From Dyella humicola (GTDB taxonomy: Bacteria > Pseudomonadota > Gammaproteobacteria > Xanthomonadales > Rhodanobacteraceae): a DNA stretch of 64,000 nt. The position numbers and the translations under genes were made by a program. Positions 1-9,202 of the stretch are shown one piece after another. The notes under the pieces were generated by a model. It searched no databases and had not been told where the DNA came from. It saw only the letters and a program-made list of their open reading frames with translations. Numbering within the stretch: the stretch's first letter is position 1; each line of letters opens with the position of its first letter. The stretch lies in the NCBI RefSeq assembly GCF_026283945.1, contig NZ_JAPDPC010000001.1:992001-1056000 (forward strand), in the 5' to 3' direction.

Positions 1-50
1 CGGTGGTGATCCAGGCCGTGCATCGCTATCTCGCCCCGGACGTCGGCTGA
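1..50 (+). CDS. C-terminal tail of an unidentified protein (partial)
   Basis: Reading from base 3 gives fifteen codons ([15 protein letters not shown]) and a TGA at 48-50. The gene begins outside the window. In many gammaproteobacteria prfA lies just upstream of prmC, but this tail does not look like a release factor 1 C-terminus to me, so no name is given. It could also be a chance open frame. Confidence 0.35.
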   Translation, partial: VVIQAVHRYLAPDVG

Positions 51-159
51 ATGCTCGTGCATTCGATCTACACTGTTCGCCTTTTGCTGGTGGACATCCG
101 CATGCTCGCTCGATCGTTTTCCCTCGCGCATCGTCGCCTGCCGGTGTGTAGCTTGCCGC

Positions 160-990
160 ATGGCTGACGTGCGCCAGTGGTTGGCCCAGGCGGCGCTCCA
201 GCTCGGCGACAGGCTGGAAGCGGAACTGCTGCTGGTCCATGTCCTGGACAAGCCGCGTAGCTGGTTGATTGCGCATGCAGACGATGCGCTGGATGCAGCG
301 CATGAGGCCGATTACGCAGCCCTGGTCGAGCGTCGACGGCATGGCGAGCCCGTGGCCTACATCACCGGCCGCCGTGGTTTCTGGTCGTTTGATCTCGAGG
401 TCACGCCAGCAACGCTCATCCCGCGCCCCGAGACTGAATTGCTGGTGGAGTTGGCGCTAGACAAATTGCCGGCAAAGCGTGCCTCGCGCGTGGCCGATCT
501 TGGCACCGGTAGCGGAGCCATCGCCCTTGCCCTTGCACGCGAATGCACGCGCGCGCAGGTGCTGGCCACCGACGCGAGTGCAGAGGCGCTTGCGGTCGCC
601 CGGCGCAATGCCGAACGCCTGGGTATCGCCAATGTCACGTTTGTGCAGGGCGACTGGCTTGCTCCGCTGGCGGATCAGCGCTTCGACCTGATCGTCTCCA
701 ATCCGCCCTACATCGAAGCGGACGATGCACATCTCGCGCAAGGCGATCTGCGCTTTGAGCCAGCCAGCGCACTCGCCTCAGGGCACGATGGGCTGGACGC
801 CATCCGACGCATCGCGGCCGACGCGCGCGCTCACCTTGAGCCGGGCGGCTGGTTGATGATGGAACACGGCTGGAACCAGGGCGAAGCGGTGCGAGCCGTA
901 CTGACGGGAGCTGGATTCGTCGAGGTGTTTACCGCGGTCGACCTGGAGCAGCGCGACCGGGTGAGTGGTGGGCAAAAAGGCGACGACTAG
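160..990 (+). CDS. prmC: Peptide chain release factor N5-glutamine methyltransferase PrmC
   Basis: PrmC (HemK) methylates the glutamine of the GGQ motif in release factors RF1 and RF2, using S-adenosylmethionine, in the cytoplasm. The 276-residue length is normal for the family. An N-terminal helical domain (about residues 1-90) precedes a Rossmann methyltransferase domain with the SAM loop GTGSG at 115-119. The diagnostic NPPY motif is at 181-184. The ATG at 160 was chosen because the protein then begins where family members do, although no clear Shine-Dalgarno precedes it. The gene converges with dxs, which ends 51 bases away. Confidence 0.95.
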   Translation: MADVRQWLAQAALQLGDRLEAELLLVHVLDKPRSWLIAHADDALDAAHEADYAALVERRRHGEPVAYITGRRGFWSFDLEVTPATLIPRPETELLVELALDKLPAKRASRVADLGTGSGAIALALARECTRAQVLATDASAEALAVARRNAERLGIANVTFVQGDWLAPLADQRFDLIVSNPPYIEADDAHLAQGDLRFEPASALASGHDGLDAIRRIAADARAHLEPGGWLMMEHGWNQGEAVRAVLTGAGFVEVFTAVDLEQRDRVSGGQKGDD

Positions 991-995
991 GCGTC

Positions 996-1027
996 GCCAG
1001 CCGATGTGCTGAGGCACACCGGCTGGC
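996..1027. terminator. Hairpin between convergent prmC and dxs
   Basis: A 14-base stem with one mismatch (GCCAGCCGATGTGC against GCACACCGGCTGGC) encloses the tetraloop TGAG. It fills the short gap between two convergent genes and could end transcription from both sides. No clear T-run flanks it, so intrinsic termination is uncertain. Confidence 0.5.
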
Positions 1028-1040
1028 TGACAACCGAGAC

Positions 1041-2930
1041 TCAGGCCGTGACCTGACTCAACGTGCCCACGTGCGGGAAGCGGGCTCGAATCGCCTTGCG
1101 AATGCCGGGCAGATCGAGGCCGGCCATGGTCAGCACCTCTTCGCGGCTGCCGTGTTCCAGATACACATCGGGCAGACCCAGGTGCAGGATGGGCATGAGC
1201 ACGCCATGCGCGGCCAGGCATTCCGCCACCGCGCTGCCAGCGCCGCCCGCGATGGCGTTGTCTTCAAGCGTGACGAAGGCTTCATGGGTATTCGCCAGCT
1301 CGAGGATCATCGCCTCGTCCAGCGGCTTCACGAAGCGCATGTTGACCAGGGTGGCATCGAGTTCGGCGGCGATTTCCGCCGCAGGCGCCAGCATCGCGCC
1401 GAAGCTGAGCAGGGCAAGACCACGGCCGCGACGACGCAGCTCCGCCTTGCCGATTGGTAACGTTTCCAGTTCCTTGCTCAAGGCAATGCCGGGGCCGGTG
1501 CCACGCGGATAGCGCACCGCCGCCGGACCATGGTGCTGAAAGCCCGTACTGAGCATCATGCGGCATTCGTTTTCATCCGCGGGCGCCATGATGATCATGT
1601 TCGGCAGGCAACGCAGATAAGTCAGGTCGAAGCTGCCCGAATGCGTCGCACCGTCCGGACCGACCACGCCCGCGCGGTCGATGGCAAACGTCACATCGAG
1701 GTTCTGCAGCGCTACGTCGTGGATGGCCTGGTCATACGCGCGCTGCAGGAAGGTGGAATAGATCGCCACCACCGGCTTGGCGCCCTCGCAGGCCATGCCG
1801 GCCGCCAGCGTCACGGCGTGCTGCTCGGCAATTGCCACGTCGAAATAGCGTTGCGGGTATTCCTTGGAGAAGCGAACCAGTCCGGAGCCTTCGCGCATGG
1901 CCGGCGTGATGCCGAGCAGACGGCTGTCCGCGGCGGCCATGTCGCACAACCAGTCACTGAAGATGTCGGTGTAGGTGGGCTTGGACGGCGCGGATTTCTT
2001 CACCAGGCCGGCCTGCGGGTCGAACGGGCCGACCGCGTGGTATTCGATCTGCGCCTGCTCAGCAGGTGCGTAACCCTTGCCCTTGGTGGTGATGATGTGC
2101 AGCAGCTGTGGGCCGGGCAGGTCCTTCACCGTGCGCAGCGCGGTCAGCAGCAGCGGCAGGTTGTGGCCATCGATCGGGCCGGTGTAGTGGAAGCCCAGTT
2201 CCTCGAACAGCGTGCTCGGCACGAACATGCCCTTGGCGTGTTCTTCCCAGCGCTTGAAAAAGCGGCCGAAGAACGATTGCTTGGGGATCGCGCGCTTGGC
2301 CCGTTCGCGCCACGCGTTGAGCGTGCGGTTGGACATGGCGCGACCGGCCATCTTGGTCAGCGCGCCGACATTTTCGCTGATCGACATGCCGTTGTCGTTG
2401 AACACCACCAGCATGTTCGGCTCGACGTCGCCGCCATGGTTAAGCGCCTCGAACGCCATGCCGGCGGTCATTGCGCCATCGCCAATGACCGCGACGATCT
2501 TGCGCTGGTCGCCCTTGCGCTGCGCGGCAATAGCCATGCCCAGCGCAGCCGAGATCGAGGTGGAGGAGTGACCGACACCAAACGTGTCGTATTTGCTTTC
2601 CTCACGGCGCGGGAACGGCGCGAGGCCGTCTTTTTTCTTGATCGTGGTGATCCGGTCTCGGCGACCCGTGAGAATCTTGTGGGGGTAGCACTGGTGGCCG
2701 ACGTCCCATACGAGGCGATCGTTGGGCGTGTCGAACACGCGATGCAAGGCCACGGTCAACTCGACCACGCCCAGGCCGGCGCCAAAATGGCCGCCGGAGC
2801 TGGCCACAGCTTCGATCAGGTATTCGCGCAGTTCATCGGCAACGGCGGGTAAGTCCTCATCGGGGACGCGGCGCAAGTCGGCCGGCGATTCGATGGGCGC
2901 CAGATGGGGGTAACGGGACAGGTCGTTCAT
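1041..2930 (-). CDS. dxs: 1-deoxy-D-xylulose-5-phosphate synthase
   Basis: Dxs condenses pyruvate and glyceraldehyde 3-phosphate with thiamine diphosphate. This is the first step of the MEP isoprenoid pathway and also supplies thiamine and pyridoxal precursors. The start at 2930 (MNDLSRYPH) gives 629 residues, close to the E. coli length of 620. The open frame runs 30 codons further upstream, but that extension is low-complexity and unlike the family. The thiamine diphosphate motif GDGAMTAGM begins at residue 150 and its NDN end is near 179-181. The AEQHAVT segment of the pyrimidine domain is present. The gene stands alone, convergent with prmC. Confidence 0.96.
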   Translation of the reverse strand: MNDLSRYPHLAPIESPADLRRVPDEDLPAVADELREYLIEAVASSGGHFGAGLGVVELTVALHRVFDTPNDRLVWDVGHQCYPHKILTGRRDRITTIKKKDGLAPFPRREESKYDTFGVGHSSTSISAALGMAIAAQRKGDQRKIVAVIGDGAMTAGMAFEALNHGGDVEPNMLVVFNDNGMSISENVGALTKMAGRAMSNRTLNAWRERAKRAIPKQSFFGRFFKRWEEHAKGMFVPSTLFEELGFHYTGPIDGHNLPLLLTALRTVKDLPGPQLLHIITTKGKGYAPAEQAQIEYHAVGPFDPQAGLVKKSAPSKPTYTDIFSDWLCDMAAADSRLLGITPAMREGSGLVRFSKEYPQRYFDVAIAEQHAVTLAAGMACEGAKPVVAIYSTFLQRAYDQAIHDVALQNLDVTFAIDRAGVVGPDGATHSGSFDLTYLRCLPNMIIMAPADENECRMMLSTGFQHHGPAAVRYPRGTGPGIALSKELETLPIGKAELRRRGRGLALLSFGAMLAPAAEIAAELDATLVNMRFVKPLDEAMILELANTHEAFVTLEDNAIAGGAGSAVAECLAAHGVLMPILHLGLPDVYLEHGSREEVLTMAGLDLPGIRKAIRARFPHVGTLSQVTA

Positions 2931-3101
2931 GCGCCTATTGTTGGCCCAGCGGAAGGGCGGGGCAAGGGCAGAGAAGTGAAAACCTGCGGCCGGTGCCTCG
3001 CGGGGGCCTCCACCCGGCACGGCCGGCGGCGCGAAACCCGCAGCGATATCGGAATCTGTTCAAAATACCTACGTGGTCACGCGGAGACCTTGAAGCGGCC
3101 T

Positions 3102-3704
3102 TTAAGCCATGTGCTGCCGGCGGTCGCGCGGCAGGTGGCTGACCAGGAATTCCATCTGGTCGGCCAGGATGTTGCGGTTGGACAGGATCAGGTGCTCGAC
3201 CCAGCTCGGGCGGTAAGGCACCGCGAGCAAGGGCATATTGGCCTGCTGAGGCGTGCGATTGCTCTTGCGCAGGTTGCAGGCCAGGCAGGCGCAGACCACG
3301 TTTTCCCACGTGTCCTTGCCGTGCTTGGAGATGGGCAGGACATGGTCGCGGGTGAGTTCACCGCGGCTGAAGCGCTCACCGCAATACATGCACAGGTAGC
3401 GATCGCGGGCGAACAGAGCGGTATTGGTGAGCGCGGGGGCCGGATCGATCGCGTGGTCGCGGCAATGGCCGGTGCTGGCAATGATCGGATGCAGCGACAG
3501 CTTGCTCTGCTCGCCACTGAGCCGATTCTGGCCGCCGTGCACGGTGAGGCAGGGGTCGCCCAGGGTCCAGGCGACGGCGTCGCGTACGTAGAGGCAAACC
3601 GCCTCCTGCCAGCTGATCCAATCAAGAATACGGCCAGCGGCATCCAGCGAAAGCACGCGGGTCGAATGCAGGTCGACCACGCGGCGAGGCACTTCCATCA
3701 GCAT
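3102..3704 (-). CDS. HNH endonuclease family protein
   Basis: A 200-residue protein with a C-terminal HNH fold. A CMYC pair, an RDHVLP segment carrying the central histidine, and a CLAC pair followed by N-L-R-K together form the zinc-knuckle HNH nuclease signature (about residues 105-155). The first 100 residues are not recognised beyond general similarity to single-gene HNH proteins of proteobacteria. A second ATG at 3698 is equally possible as the start. There is no restriction methylase, phage gene or toxin partner beside it. The role is unknown; housekeeping DNA processing or nicking is only a guess. Confidence 0.8.
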   Translation of the reverse strand: MLMEVPRRVVDLHSTRVLSLDAAGRILDWISWQEAVCLYVRDAVAWTLGDPCLTVHGGQNRLSGEQSKLSLHPIIASTGHCRDHAIDPAPALTNTALFARDRYLCMYCGERFSRGELTRDHVLPISKHGKDTWENVVCACLACNLRKSNRTPQQANMPLLAVPYRPSWVEHLILSNRNILADQMEFLVSHLPRDRRQHMA

Positions 3705-3852
3705 GCAAAGCGTCCTTCAACCAAGGCGAATGAACGTTCGGGCGATGCAACGATGCTCGTAACCACGGCAGGATAGTCCAATTTCGTTACAGAACACACG
3801 CAAATGGTTGTCTGGGCAGGAAGAACCTTACGTAGACAGGGGTGTTCGCTGG

Positions 3853-3899
3853 GGCCCCGGGCACTGATATAGTGCTCGTTCATCTGTAGACCCGGGGCC
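3853..3899. promoter_or_regulatory. Nested inverted repeats upstream of the SapC-family gene
   Basis: A perfect 9-base inverted repeat (GGCCCCGGG at 3853-3861, CCCGGGGCC at 3891-3899) encloses a second one (GCACT, GATAT spacer, AGTGC, at 3861-3875). The inner repeat contains TATAGT at 3868-3873, a plausible -10 box for the gene starting at 3960. The expected -35 position is weak. An operator or leader hairpin is inferred. Confidence 0.4.
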
Positions 3900-3959
3900 G
3901 GGTTTGGGAGGGGGAGCCTCGGTGGCGACCCCGGCACGGCTGGGGGAGAGGTAGTAAAC

Positions 3960-4730
3960 GTGGCTGAAGTTCTTTTCTACGAGCGTCCTGTGCCGCTCAA
4001 CCGCACCGAGCACAAAGACCTCCGTATCAAGCCGATTCCGAACCTGAAGTTCGCGAGCACGGTGCATTCGGTGCCGCTGACCGGCGTGGAGTTCCCCGCT
4101 GCCGCGCGCGACCTGCCTATCCTGTTCGGCGGCCTGACCCCCGAGGATGCAGGCCCGATGGCACTGCTCGGCCTGCGCGAGAACGAGAATCTGTTCGTCA
4201 ACGAAGCCGGCCAGTGGGAAGCCAATACCTATATTCCCGCCTTCGTGCGCCGTTATCCGTTCGTGCTGGCTGAAAAGCCTGTTGGCCAGGAAGGTGATGA
4301 CTTCACCGTCTTCCTCGACGAGGCCTACGAAGGTTTTGGTACGGCGGAAGGCGATCGCCTGTTCAAGGAAGACGGCGCCGAGACCGAACTGCTGGCCAAT
4401 GCCGTGAAGTTCCTCGGCGAGTTCCAGCAGCATGTCGCGCGCACCCAGTGGTTCATGGAGCAGCTGCGCAAGCACAACCTACTCGAGCCACGGAACATCC
4501 GCCTGGAGAAGGATGGCAAGTCCATCAACCTCAATGGCCTGTTCGTGGTGAACGAGGACAAGCTGCGCCAGCTCGACGAGAAGACCACGCATGAATTCCT
4601 GCGTGAGGGCGTGCTCGGCTGGATCTACGCGCACCTGCTGTCGCTATCCAACATCGATCGCATCGGCCAGCGTCTGAGTCAGCGCGAGCAGGTCGAAGTG
4701 ACGGAAGCGGCTTCCGCGACCAAGAACTGA
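3960..4730 (+). CDS. SapC family protein
   Basis: This 256-residue protein has the features of the SapC family (Pfam 07277), whose biochemical function is not established. It begins with basic, proline-containing segments and keeps the LPILFGG stretch. I see no signal peptide or membrane segment, so it is probably cytosolic. It starts with GTG at 3960 and has a purine-rich GGGGGAGAGG about 10 bases upstream. It is a single-gene unit, divergent from the HNH gene and followed by a strong hairpin. Relatives in some xanthomonads lie beside TonB-dependent receptor genes, but no receptor is present here. Confidence 0.8.
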   Translation: MAEVLFYERPVPLNRTEHKDLRIKPIPNLKFASTVHSVPLTGVEFPAAARDLPILFGGLTPEDAGPMALLGLRENENLFVNEAGQWEANTYIPAFVRRYPFVLAEKPVGQEGDDFTVFLDEAYEGFGTAEGDRLFKEDGAETELLANAVKFLGEFQQHVARTQWFMEQLRKHNLLEPRNIRLEKDGKSINLNGLFVVNEDKLRQLDEKTTHEFLREGVLGWIYAHLLSLSNIDRIGQRLSQREQVEVTEAASATKN

Positions 4731-4736
4731 TCGCGC

Positions 4737-4770
4737 AGCGTCGCGGCGTCTCTCGATGCCGCGACGCTTT
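4737..4770 (+). terminator. Intrinsic terminator after the SapC-family gene
   Basis: A perfect 11-base stem (AGCGTCGCGGC against GCCGCGACGCT) with a 10-base loop is followed by a short TTT. It begins six bases after the stop codon, where a terminator is expected. Confidence 0.7.
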
Positions 4771-4963
4771 CCCCTGGCGCGCAAGGCGCCAAGGGCCGGG
4801 CGAACGTCGCCCAGACCTTGCCAGTGATGGCCACCCAGCGTCCGTTCCCGGCGTGTCCTCACATAACCCAAGCGCAGACTGGGGCTATGCTTGCTGCGAC
4901 ATGACCGGTTGATCGGGCTGATCCAGCGCCCGGCGTGATCTCCGCTTCCGAAGGGGTGCCACC

Positions 4964-5365
4964 GTGTCGGAACAGAACAAGCGTGTCGTGCTGACCTACG
5001 TGGACGCATTCAATCGCGGCGACCTTGATGCGATGTGCGCCACCTTTGCCACGAATGCCTTGATCTATGGCGCGCTCGGTTGGGGTGGGCTCGACATTGC
5101 CAGGCCACTGTGGGGCGACCTGATGCGCTGCTTCCAGGTCAGCCTCGAAGTCGACGCCATGGTGGCCGAGGGTGAAACCGTGGCGGTCCGCTATACCGAG
5201 CGCGGCCGCTCCGTGGCGCCGTTCAAGAATGGCCCGGTGACAGGCAAGAACTATGAAGTCGTCGCCATGGAGTGGTTCGCGATAAGGCAAGGGCATATCG
5301 AGCGCCGATGGGGCACCCGTGACGTGGCGTCGATATTTCGCCAGATGGCGTTGCCGCCACCTTGA
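4964..5365 (+). CDS. SnoaL-like / NTF2-fold protein
   Basis: A 133-residue protein of the SnoaL-like (NTF2 fold) group. The N-terminal helix VLTYVDAFNRGDLDAM and the later Y-x-E-R-G-R and W-F-A-I strands are typical. Members act as small isomerases, cyclases or ligand-binding proteins, and the substrate cannot be deduced. It starts with GTG at 4964 behind GAAGGGG. The gap of about 230 bases before it holds the terminator of the preceding gene and no other feature I can see. It converges closely with the DUF899 gene. Confidence 0.7.
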   Translation: MSEQNKRVVLTYVDAFNRGDLDAMCATFATNALIYGALGWGGLDIARPLWGDLMRCFQVSLEVDAMVAEGETVAVRYTERGRSVAPFKNGPVTGKNYEVVAMEWFAIRQGHIERRWGTRDVASIFRQMALPPP

Positions 5366-5388
5366 TCGGCGCCCTGACCTGACAGGGT

Positions 5389-6096
5389 CTAGCCGCCGTA
5401 GGTGAGGCTGGGCCGCCAGTCGACGCTACGGCCTTCCGGCGTGTAGTCCAGTACGTGCCACAGCGGCCAGATCGGATCGACATGGCGGGGATCCTGCCCT
5501 GGCTCGGGGGCGACGAACATCAACTCGCTGCCCCAGGTGTGATGGACCCGCCCGTCGCGCCGCACGAACACGTTGAGCATCGGCATCTGCTTACCGTCGG
5601 CGGTCTCGCCGTGATAGTCCACGTTGTAGGTGTTGTGCGCGGACGACAGCAGATGCAGATGGCGCCATCCGCGTTCTCGCGCAAAGTGACGGATGCGCTG
5701 GATCGGCGATTTGGCTATGACGGCCACATTGGTGCGCTGGCGCAGGTGTGGCATCTGGCTGTCGAGCGCATCGAGAATGGATGAACATGACGGGCAGGGC
5801 TGGGCCATCGCCGGGCCGAACATGTAGTTGTAGATGACCAGGCTGTCCTTGCCGTCCTCGAACAGATCCGACAGGCGCACTTGCCGCTCGATATCCGTGT
5901 CGACAGGCGTGTCGCCTTCATCATCAAAACTGTAGTCCAGCGGAACGGGGCCACCTGGCGGCAAAGCGCGTCGCAGGGCGGCGGTGGCTTCGAGCTGTCG
6001 CCGCAATTCCATTTCGGCCTTCAGCAGGCGGTCGCGCGAGCGGCGATAGGCGTCGGTTTCGCCAGGGAATCGAACGGAATGCAGCGACTGTTCCAT
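5389..6096 (-). CDS. DUF899 family thioredoxin-like protein
   Basis: A 235-residue protein matching the DUF899 family, which has a thioredoxin-like fold. A helical N-terminal region rich in Arg and Glu precedes the VRLSDLF segment. The C-P-S-C motif sits where thioredoxins carry their redox cysteines, and the family-typical stretch S-A-H-N-T-Y-N follows. The start at 6096 has a good Shine-Dalgarno, AAGGGAG. The function is unknown; a redox role is inferred only from the CxxC pair. It appears to be a single gene. Confidence 0.8.
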   Translation of the reverse strand: MEQSLHSVRFPGETDAYRRSRDRLLKAEMELRRQLEATAALRRALPPGGPVPLDYSFDDEGDTPVDTDIERQVRLSDLFEDGKDSLVIYNYMFGPAMAQPCPSCSSILDALDSQMPHLRQRTNVAVIAKSPIQRIRHFARERGWRHLHLLSSAHNTYNVDYHGETADGKQMPMLNVFVRRDGRVHHTWGSELMFVAPEPGQDPRHVDPIWPLWHVLDYTPEGRSVDWRPSLTYGG

Positions 6097-6161
6097 CGTC
6101 GTCTCCCTTGATGGTGATGACCGTGTACGCCACGGTCAGCGCCCCTGTCTTCGGTCACCTA

Positions 6162-6635
6162 TCAGCGAACCGGTTTGGCCAGTCGCAAGAGGTCGGCGGC
6201 ATAGCCGGCGTTTTCGTAAATCGCCCGCGCTCGTTCGTTGCCAGGAAATACGGCCAGCGTCACCAACTGGCAGCGATGTTCGCGCGCCCAGGTTTCGGCA
6301 TGGTCGAGCAGGGCCTGGCCCACGCCGCGGCCTTCCTGTTCCGGCGCCACGGCCAGGTCGGAAATATGGCAATTGCTGCGTCCGTTGAAGAAGTCCTGGG
6401 TCTTCTGCAGGTGGATGAAACCTACCGGTTCGCCATCGCTGTCTTCGGCCACGAACAGGAAACTGTTGGCTGGCTGGTCTTCGAGATGGCGCAGCAGGTC
6501 GTTGCGGATGCCTTCGATGCATTCGTGTCGACGTCGCCAGGGCGGCAGCGTGAAGTCCACGAAGCGGGGCACCAGGCCAAGGATGAAATCGTCGTCGTCT
6601 TCGGCCAGACGAATCAGGTAGGTCACATCGCTCAT
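6162..6635 (-). CDS. GNAT family N-acetyltransferase
   Basis: A 157-residue GNAT acetyltransferase. The acetyl-CoA binding loop Q-E-G-R-G-V-G follows the ISDLAVAPE strand, and the C-terminal A-R-A-I-Y-E-N-A-G-Y segment is typical of the fold. The substrate cannot be predicted. It follows the acyl-CoA dehydrogenase gene on the same strand, separated by a strong hairpin, so it is probably transcribed separately. Confidence 0.85.
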   Translation of the reverse strand: MSDVTYLIRLAEDDDDFILGLVPRFVDFTLPPWRRRHECIEGIRNDLLRHLEDQPANSFLFVAEDSDGEPVGFIHLQKTQDFFNGRSNCHISDLAVAPEQEGRGVGQALLDHAETWAREHRCQLVTLAVFPGNERARAIYENAGYAADLLRLAKPVR

Positions 6636-6703
6636 GCGGGGAAACCGGGCCGCCAGGGAAAGGTTTGCTGGTTCTACACCTTGCCTCGCCGTCGCGGTAG
6701 TCC

Positions 6704-6741
6704 CCGACCCGATCCTCGCCCGTGGGCGGGGATCGGGTCGG
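6704..6741 (-). terminator. Strong hairpin after the acyl-CoA dehydrogenase gene
   Basis: A perfect 12-base stem (CCGACCCGATCC against GGATCGGGTCGG) has an inner GCCC/GGGC pairing in its loop. It lies just downstream of the dehydrogenase stop codon on the minus strand. There is no U-run on that strand, so it may stabilise the 3' end rather than terminate by itself. Confidence 0.55.
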
Positions 6742-6756
6742 AGCGGTACGGACGCG

Positions 6757-8532
6757 TCAGGCGATCGCCGGCAGGGTATCGATGCCTGCCTCGATGGCGG
6801 CCTGGTGGGTCAGGCAGCGCGGCAGGATACGGCTGAAGTAGAACTTGGCCGTGTCGCGCTTGGACTGCTTGAACGCTTCCTGCTGGCTGCTGTTGGCCAG
6901 GGCCGCCACGCTGCGGGCCCACATGTAGGCCAGGGTGACGTAGCCGGAGTAGTAGAGGTAGTCGGTGGCTGCGGCACCCAGTTCTTCCGCGTTGCCTTGC
7001 ACGCGCTGCGCCAGCGACAGGGTGAGATCCGCCCACTGCTTGGCATAGGTGGCCAGCGGCGCGATCAGCTCACGCAGCGAAGCGTCTTGCGCGTGCTGCT
7101 GGCAGAACGCCTGAATTTCCTTGAGGAAGATCTTGAAGCCGGCGCCTTGCAGCTGGAGGATCTTGCGGCCCAGCAGGTCGGCTGCCTGGATGCCGGTGGT
7201 GCCTTCGTACAGCGTAATGATGCGGGCATCGCGCACGAACTGCTCCACCCCGTTCTCGGCGATATAGCCGTGGCCACCGTATACCTGCAGCGCTTCCTTG
7301 GTGCTCTCCTGTGCCAGCTCGGTCACCACGCCCTTGGCGATGGGGATCAGGAAGGCGACCAGGTCGCTGGCCTGCTTGCGCGTGGCTTCGTCGGCTCCGC
7401 GTGCTTCGACGTCGGTCTGCAGCGAGGTGTACAGCAGCAGCGCGCGCGAGCCTTCGGCAATGGCGCGCTGGGTGAGCAGCATGCGACGCACGTCCGGCTG
7501 CACCAGCAGGTTGTCGGCCGGCTTGTCGGGGAACTTCGGACCCGACAGCGAGCGCGACTGCAGGCGCTCACGGGCGTAGTTGTTGCTGTTCTGCAGTGCA
7601 CGTTCGGCCAGTGCCAGGCCCTGCACGCCGACGCCAAGGCGCGCGGCATTCATCATGGTGAACATGGCCGCCAGGCCCTTGTGCGGCTGGCCGATCAGGT
7701 AGCCTTCGGCGGCGTCGAAGTTCATCACGCAGGTGGCCGAGCCGCGCAGGCCCATCTTGTGCTCGATGGCGCCCGCCGCCACGGCGTTGCGCGCACCCAG
7801 CGAGCCATCCGCGTTCACCTTGAACTTCGGCACGATGAACATCGAGATGCCGCGGCTGCCGGCCGGTGCGTCGGGCAGGCGGGCCAGTACCAGGTGGATG
7901 ATGTTCTCGGTGAGGTCATGCTCGCCAGCGCTGATGAAGATCTTGGTGCCGGTGATCTTGTAGCTGCCTTCCGCGCCGGGTTCGGCGCGGGTCTTGAGCA
8001 GACCAAGGTCGGAACCGGCCTGCGGTTCGGTCAGGCACATGGTGCCCGTCCAGCGGCCTTCCACGATGGGCTTGAGGTAGGTGTTCTGCTGCTGCTCGGT
8101 GCCATGCAGCTCCATCGCGTGGCAGGCGCCCTCGGACAGCAGCGGGTACAGGCTCCAGGACAGGTTGCCCGACTGGAAGATCTCGGTGGTGGCCGTGCCG
8201 ATGGTGTTCGGCAGGGCCTGGCCGCCGAAATGCTCGGCCTGGGTCAGGCCAGTCCAGCCACCGTCGGCGAACGCCTTGAAGGCTTCCTTGAAGCCCTTGG
8301 GCGTGGTCACCGTCTGGGTGGCCTTGTCGAAGCGGCAGCCTTCCTCGTCGCCACTGGCATTGGTCGGCGCCAACACGGCTTCGCTCAGGCGGCCGGCTTC
8401 TTCGAGCACAGCGTCCAGCAGATCGCGCGTGTGGTCTTCGCCACCCTGCAGCTTGGTGAGGACGGCTTCAGCGCCAAGCACGTCAAAGAGGGCGAAACGC
8501 TGGTCGTCGAGCGGAGCCTTGTAAATGGTCAT
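6757..8532 (-). CDS. Acyl-CoA dehydrogenase with C-terminal extension
   Basis: A 591-residue FAD-dependent acyl-CoA dehydrogenase of the longer bacterial type used in fatty acid beta-oxidation. The CLTEPQAGSD motif, which contacts FAD and substrate, is clear. The YEGTTGIQ motif carries the catalytic-base region of this subfamily, and an extra C-terminal domain follows. The start at 8532 (MTIYKAP) has AAGGA upstream; the open frame extends 45 codons further but into the neighbouring gene's tail. The lipoprotein gene ends 37 bases upstream on the same strand, so the two may share a transcript. Confidence 0.92.
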   Translation of the reverse strand: MTIYKAPLDDQRFALFDVLGAEAVLTKLQGGEDHTRDLLDAVLEEAGRLSEAVLAPTNASGDEEGCRFDKATQTVTTPKGFKEAFKAFADGGWTGLTQAEHFGGQALPNTIGTATTEIFQSGNLSWSLYPLLSEGACHAMELHGTEQQQNTYLKPIVEGRWTGTMCLTEPQAGSDLGLLKTRAEPGAEGSYKITGTKIFISAGEHDLTENIIHLVLARLPDAPAGSRGISMFIVPKFKVNADGSLGARNAVAAGAIEHKMGLRGSATCVMNFDAAEGYLIGQPHKGLAAMFTMMNAARLGVGVQGLALAERALQNSNNYARERLQSRSLSGPKFPDKPADNLLVQPDVRRMLLTQRAIAEGSRALLLYTSLQTDVEARGADEATRKQASDLVAFLIPIAKGVVTELAQESTKEALQVYGGHGYIAENGVEQFVRDARIITLYEGTTGIQAADLLGRKILQLQGAGFKIFLKEIQAFCQQHAQDASLRELIAPLATYAKQWADLTLSLAQRVQGNAEELGAAATDYLYYSGYVTLAYMWARSVAALANSSQQEAFKQSKRDTAKFYFSRILPRCLTHQAAIEAGIDTLPAIA

Positions 8533-8569
8533 GGCGTAAGTCCTTCGTGGGTAATGCGGGCGCCAGAGG

Positions 8570-9052
8570 TCAGCGCCAGGTATTGGGGATGCCCGGCACC
8601 GGCGAAAGCCAGTCGTTGCCGTGGAAACTGAAATCGCGCGCCGTCTTTTCCTGCTCCGGCTGGGCACTGGCGCTGCCAGAGACGCTATAGGGCAGGCTGC
8701 CCGCGCTGCCCTTGCTGGCGGTGGCTTTGAGGGCGGCGGTCATCTCGGGGGTGGCCAGCAGATTGATCTGCATAACATCCGCAGCGAAGGCGGGAATGTC
8801 CAGGTCGAAGCTGGTGTGCAAGCGCACGGGTACCAGGTCGGCCACCTTCAGCTCGCCGTCGATGGAACGGAAGTCCATGCCGCCGTAGCTGTTGTTCTGA
8901 ATGCGAAGCGTGAGCTGCCACTGCCCATTCGGCCGCAAGGCCACTTCCTGGAGGCTCACCGACGGCGGGAACACGCTCTTGCGTGGCGGCCCGCAGGCCA
9001 CCAGTCCAGCCACCAGAACACCGAGCGCCACACAGCGAAGCAGTCGTCTCAT
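8570..9052 (-). CDS. LEA type 2-like lipoprotein
   Basis: A 160-residue predicted lipoprotein. The N-terminus has two arginines, a hydrophobic stretch and the lipobox L-V-A-C at about 17-20, giving a lipidated cysteine. The mature part alternates hydrophobic strands with an N-N-S turn and an IPAFAADV segment, resembling bacterial LEA type 2 (WHy) domains. These are linked to stress or membrane lipid handling, but the role is not known. It lies directly upstream of the acyl-CoA dehydrogenase. Confidence 0.7.
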   Translation of the reverse strand: MRRLLRCVALGVLVAGLVACGPPRKSVFPPSVSLQEVALRPNGQWQLTLRIQNNSYGGMDFRSIDGELKVADLVPVRLHTSFDLDIPAFAADVMQINLLATPEMTAALKATASKGSAGSLPYSVSGSASAQPEQEKTARDFSFHGNDWLSPVPGIPNTWR

Positions 9053-9202
9053 GGATTCACCTCAAACGATTGTTTGAATCTTAGCAGGAGGACTGAGGCG
9101 TCTGTCACCTGCCCAAGGCGTCCACTATAGAATTCGCTGCATGGTGCGGCCGACGCCGTCATCCCTGCATGATGGTGCCGGCCGTGCGCCGGGAGGTTCC
9201 CA

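Noticed and set aside
1530-2852. 440-residue plus-strand frame opposite dxs
   Set aside because: Shadow of dxs; Arg/His/Gly-rich with no domain.
5372-5387. CCCTG/CAGGG hairpin between the SnoaL-like and DUF899 genes as a terminator
   Set aside because: The stem is only five bases and there is no T-run.
6634-8631. 665-residue open frame on the plus strand opposite the acyl-CoA dehydrogenase
   Set aside because: It is antisense to a well-supported gene, has low-complexity His/Arg/Gln-rich sequence, and no family motif. Long antisense frames are common opposite high-GC genes.
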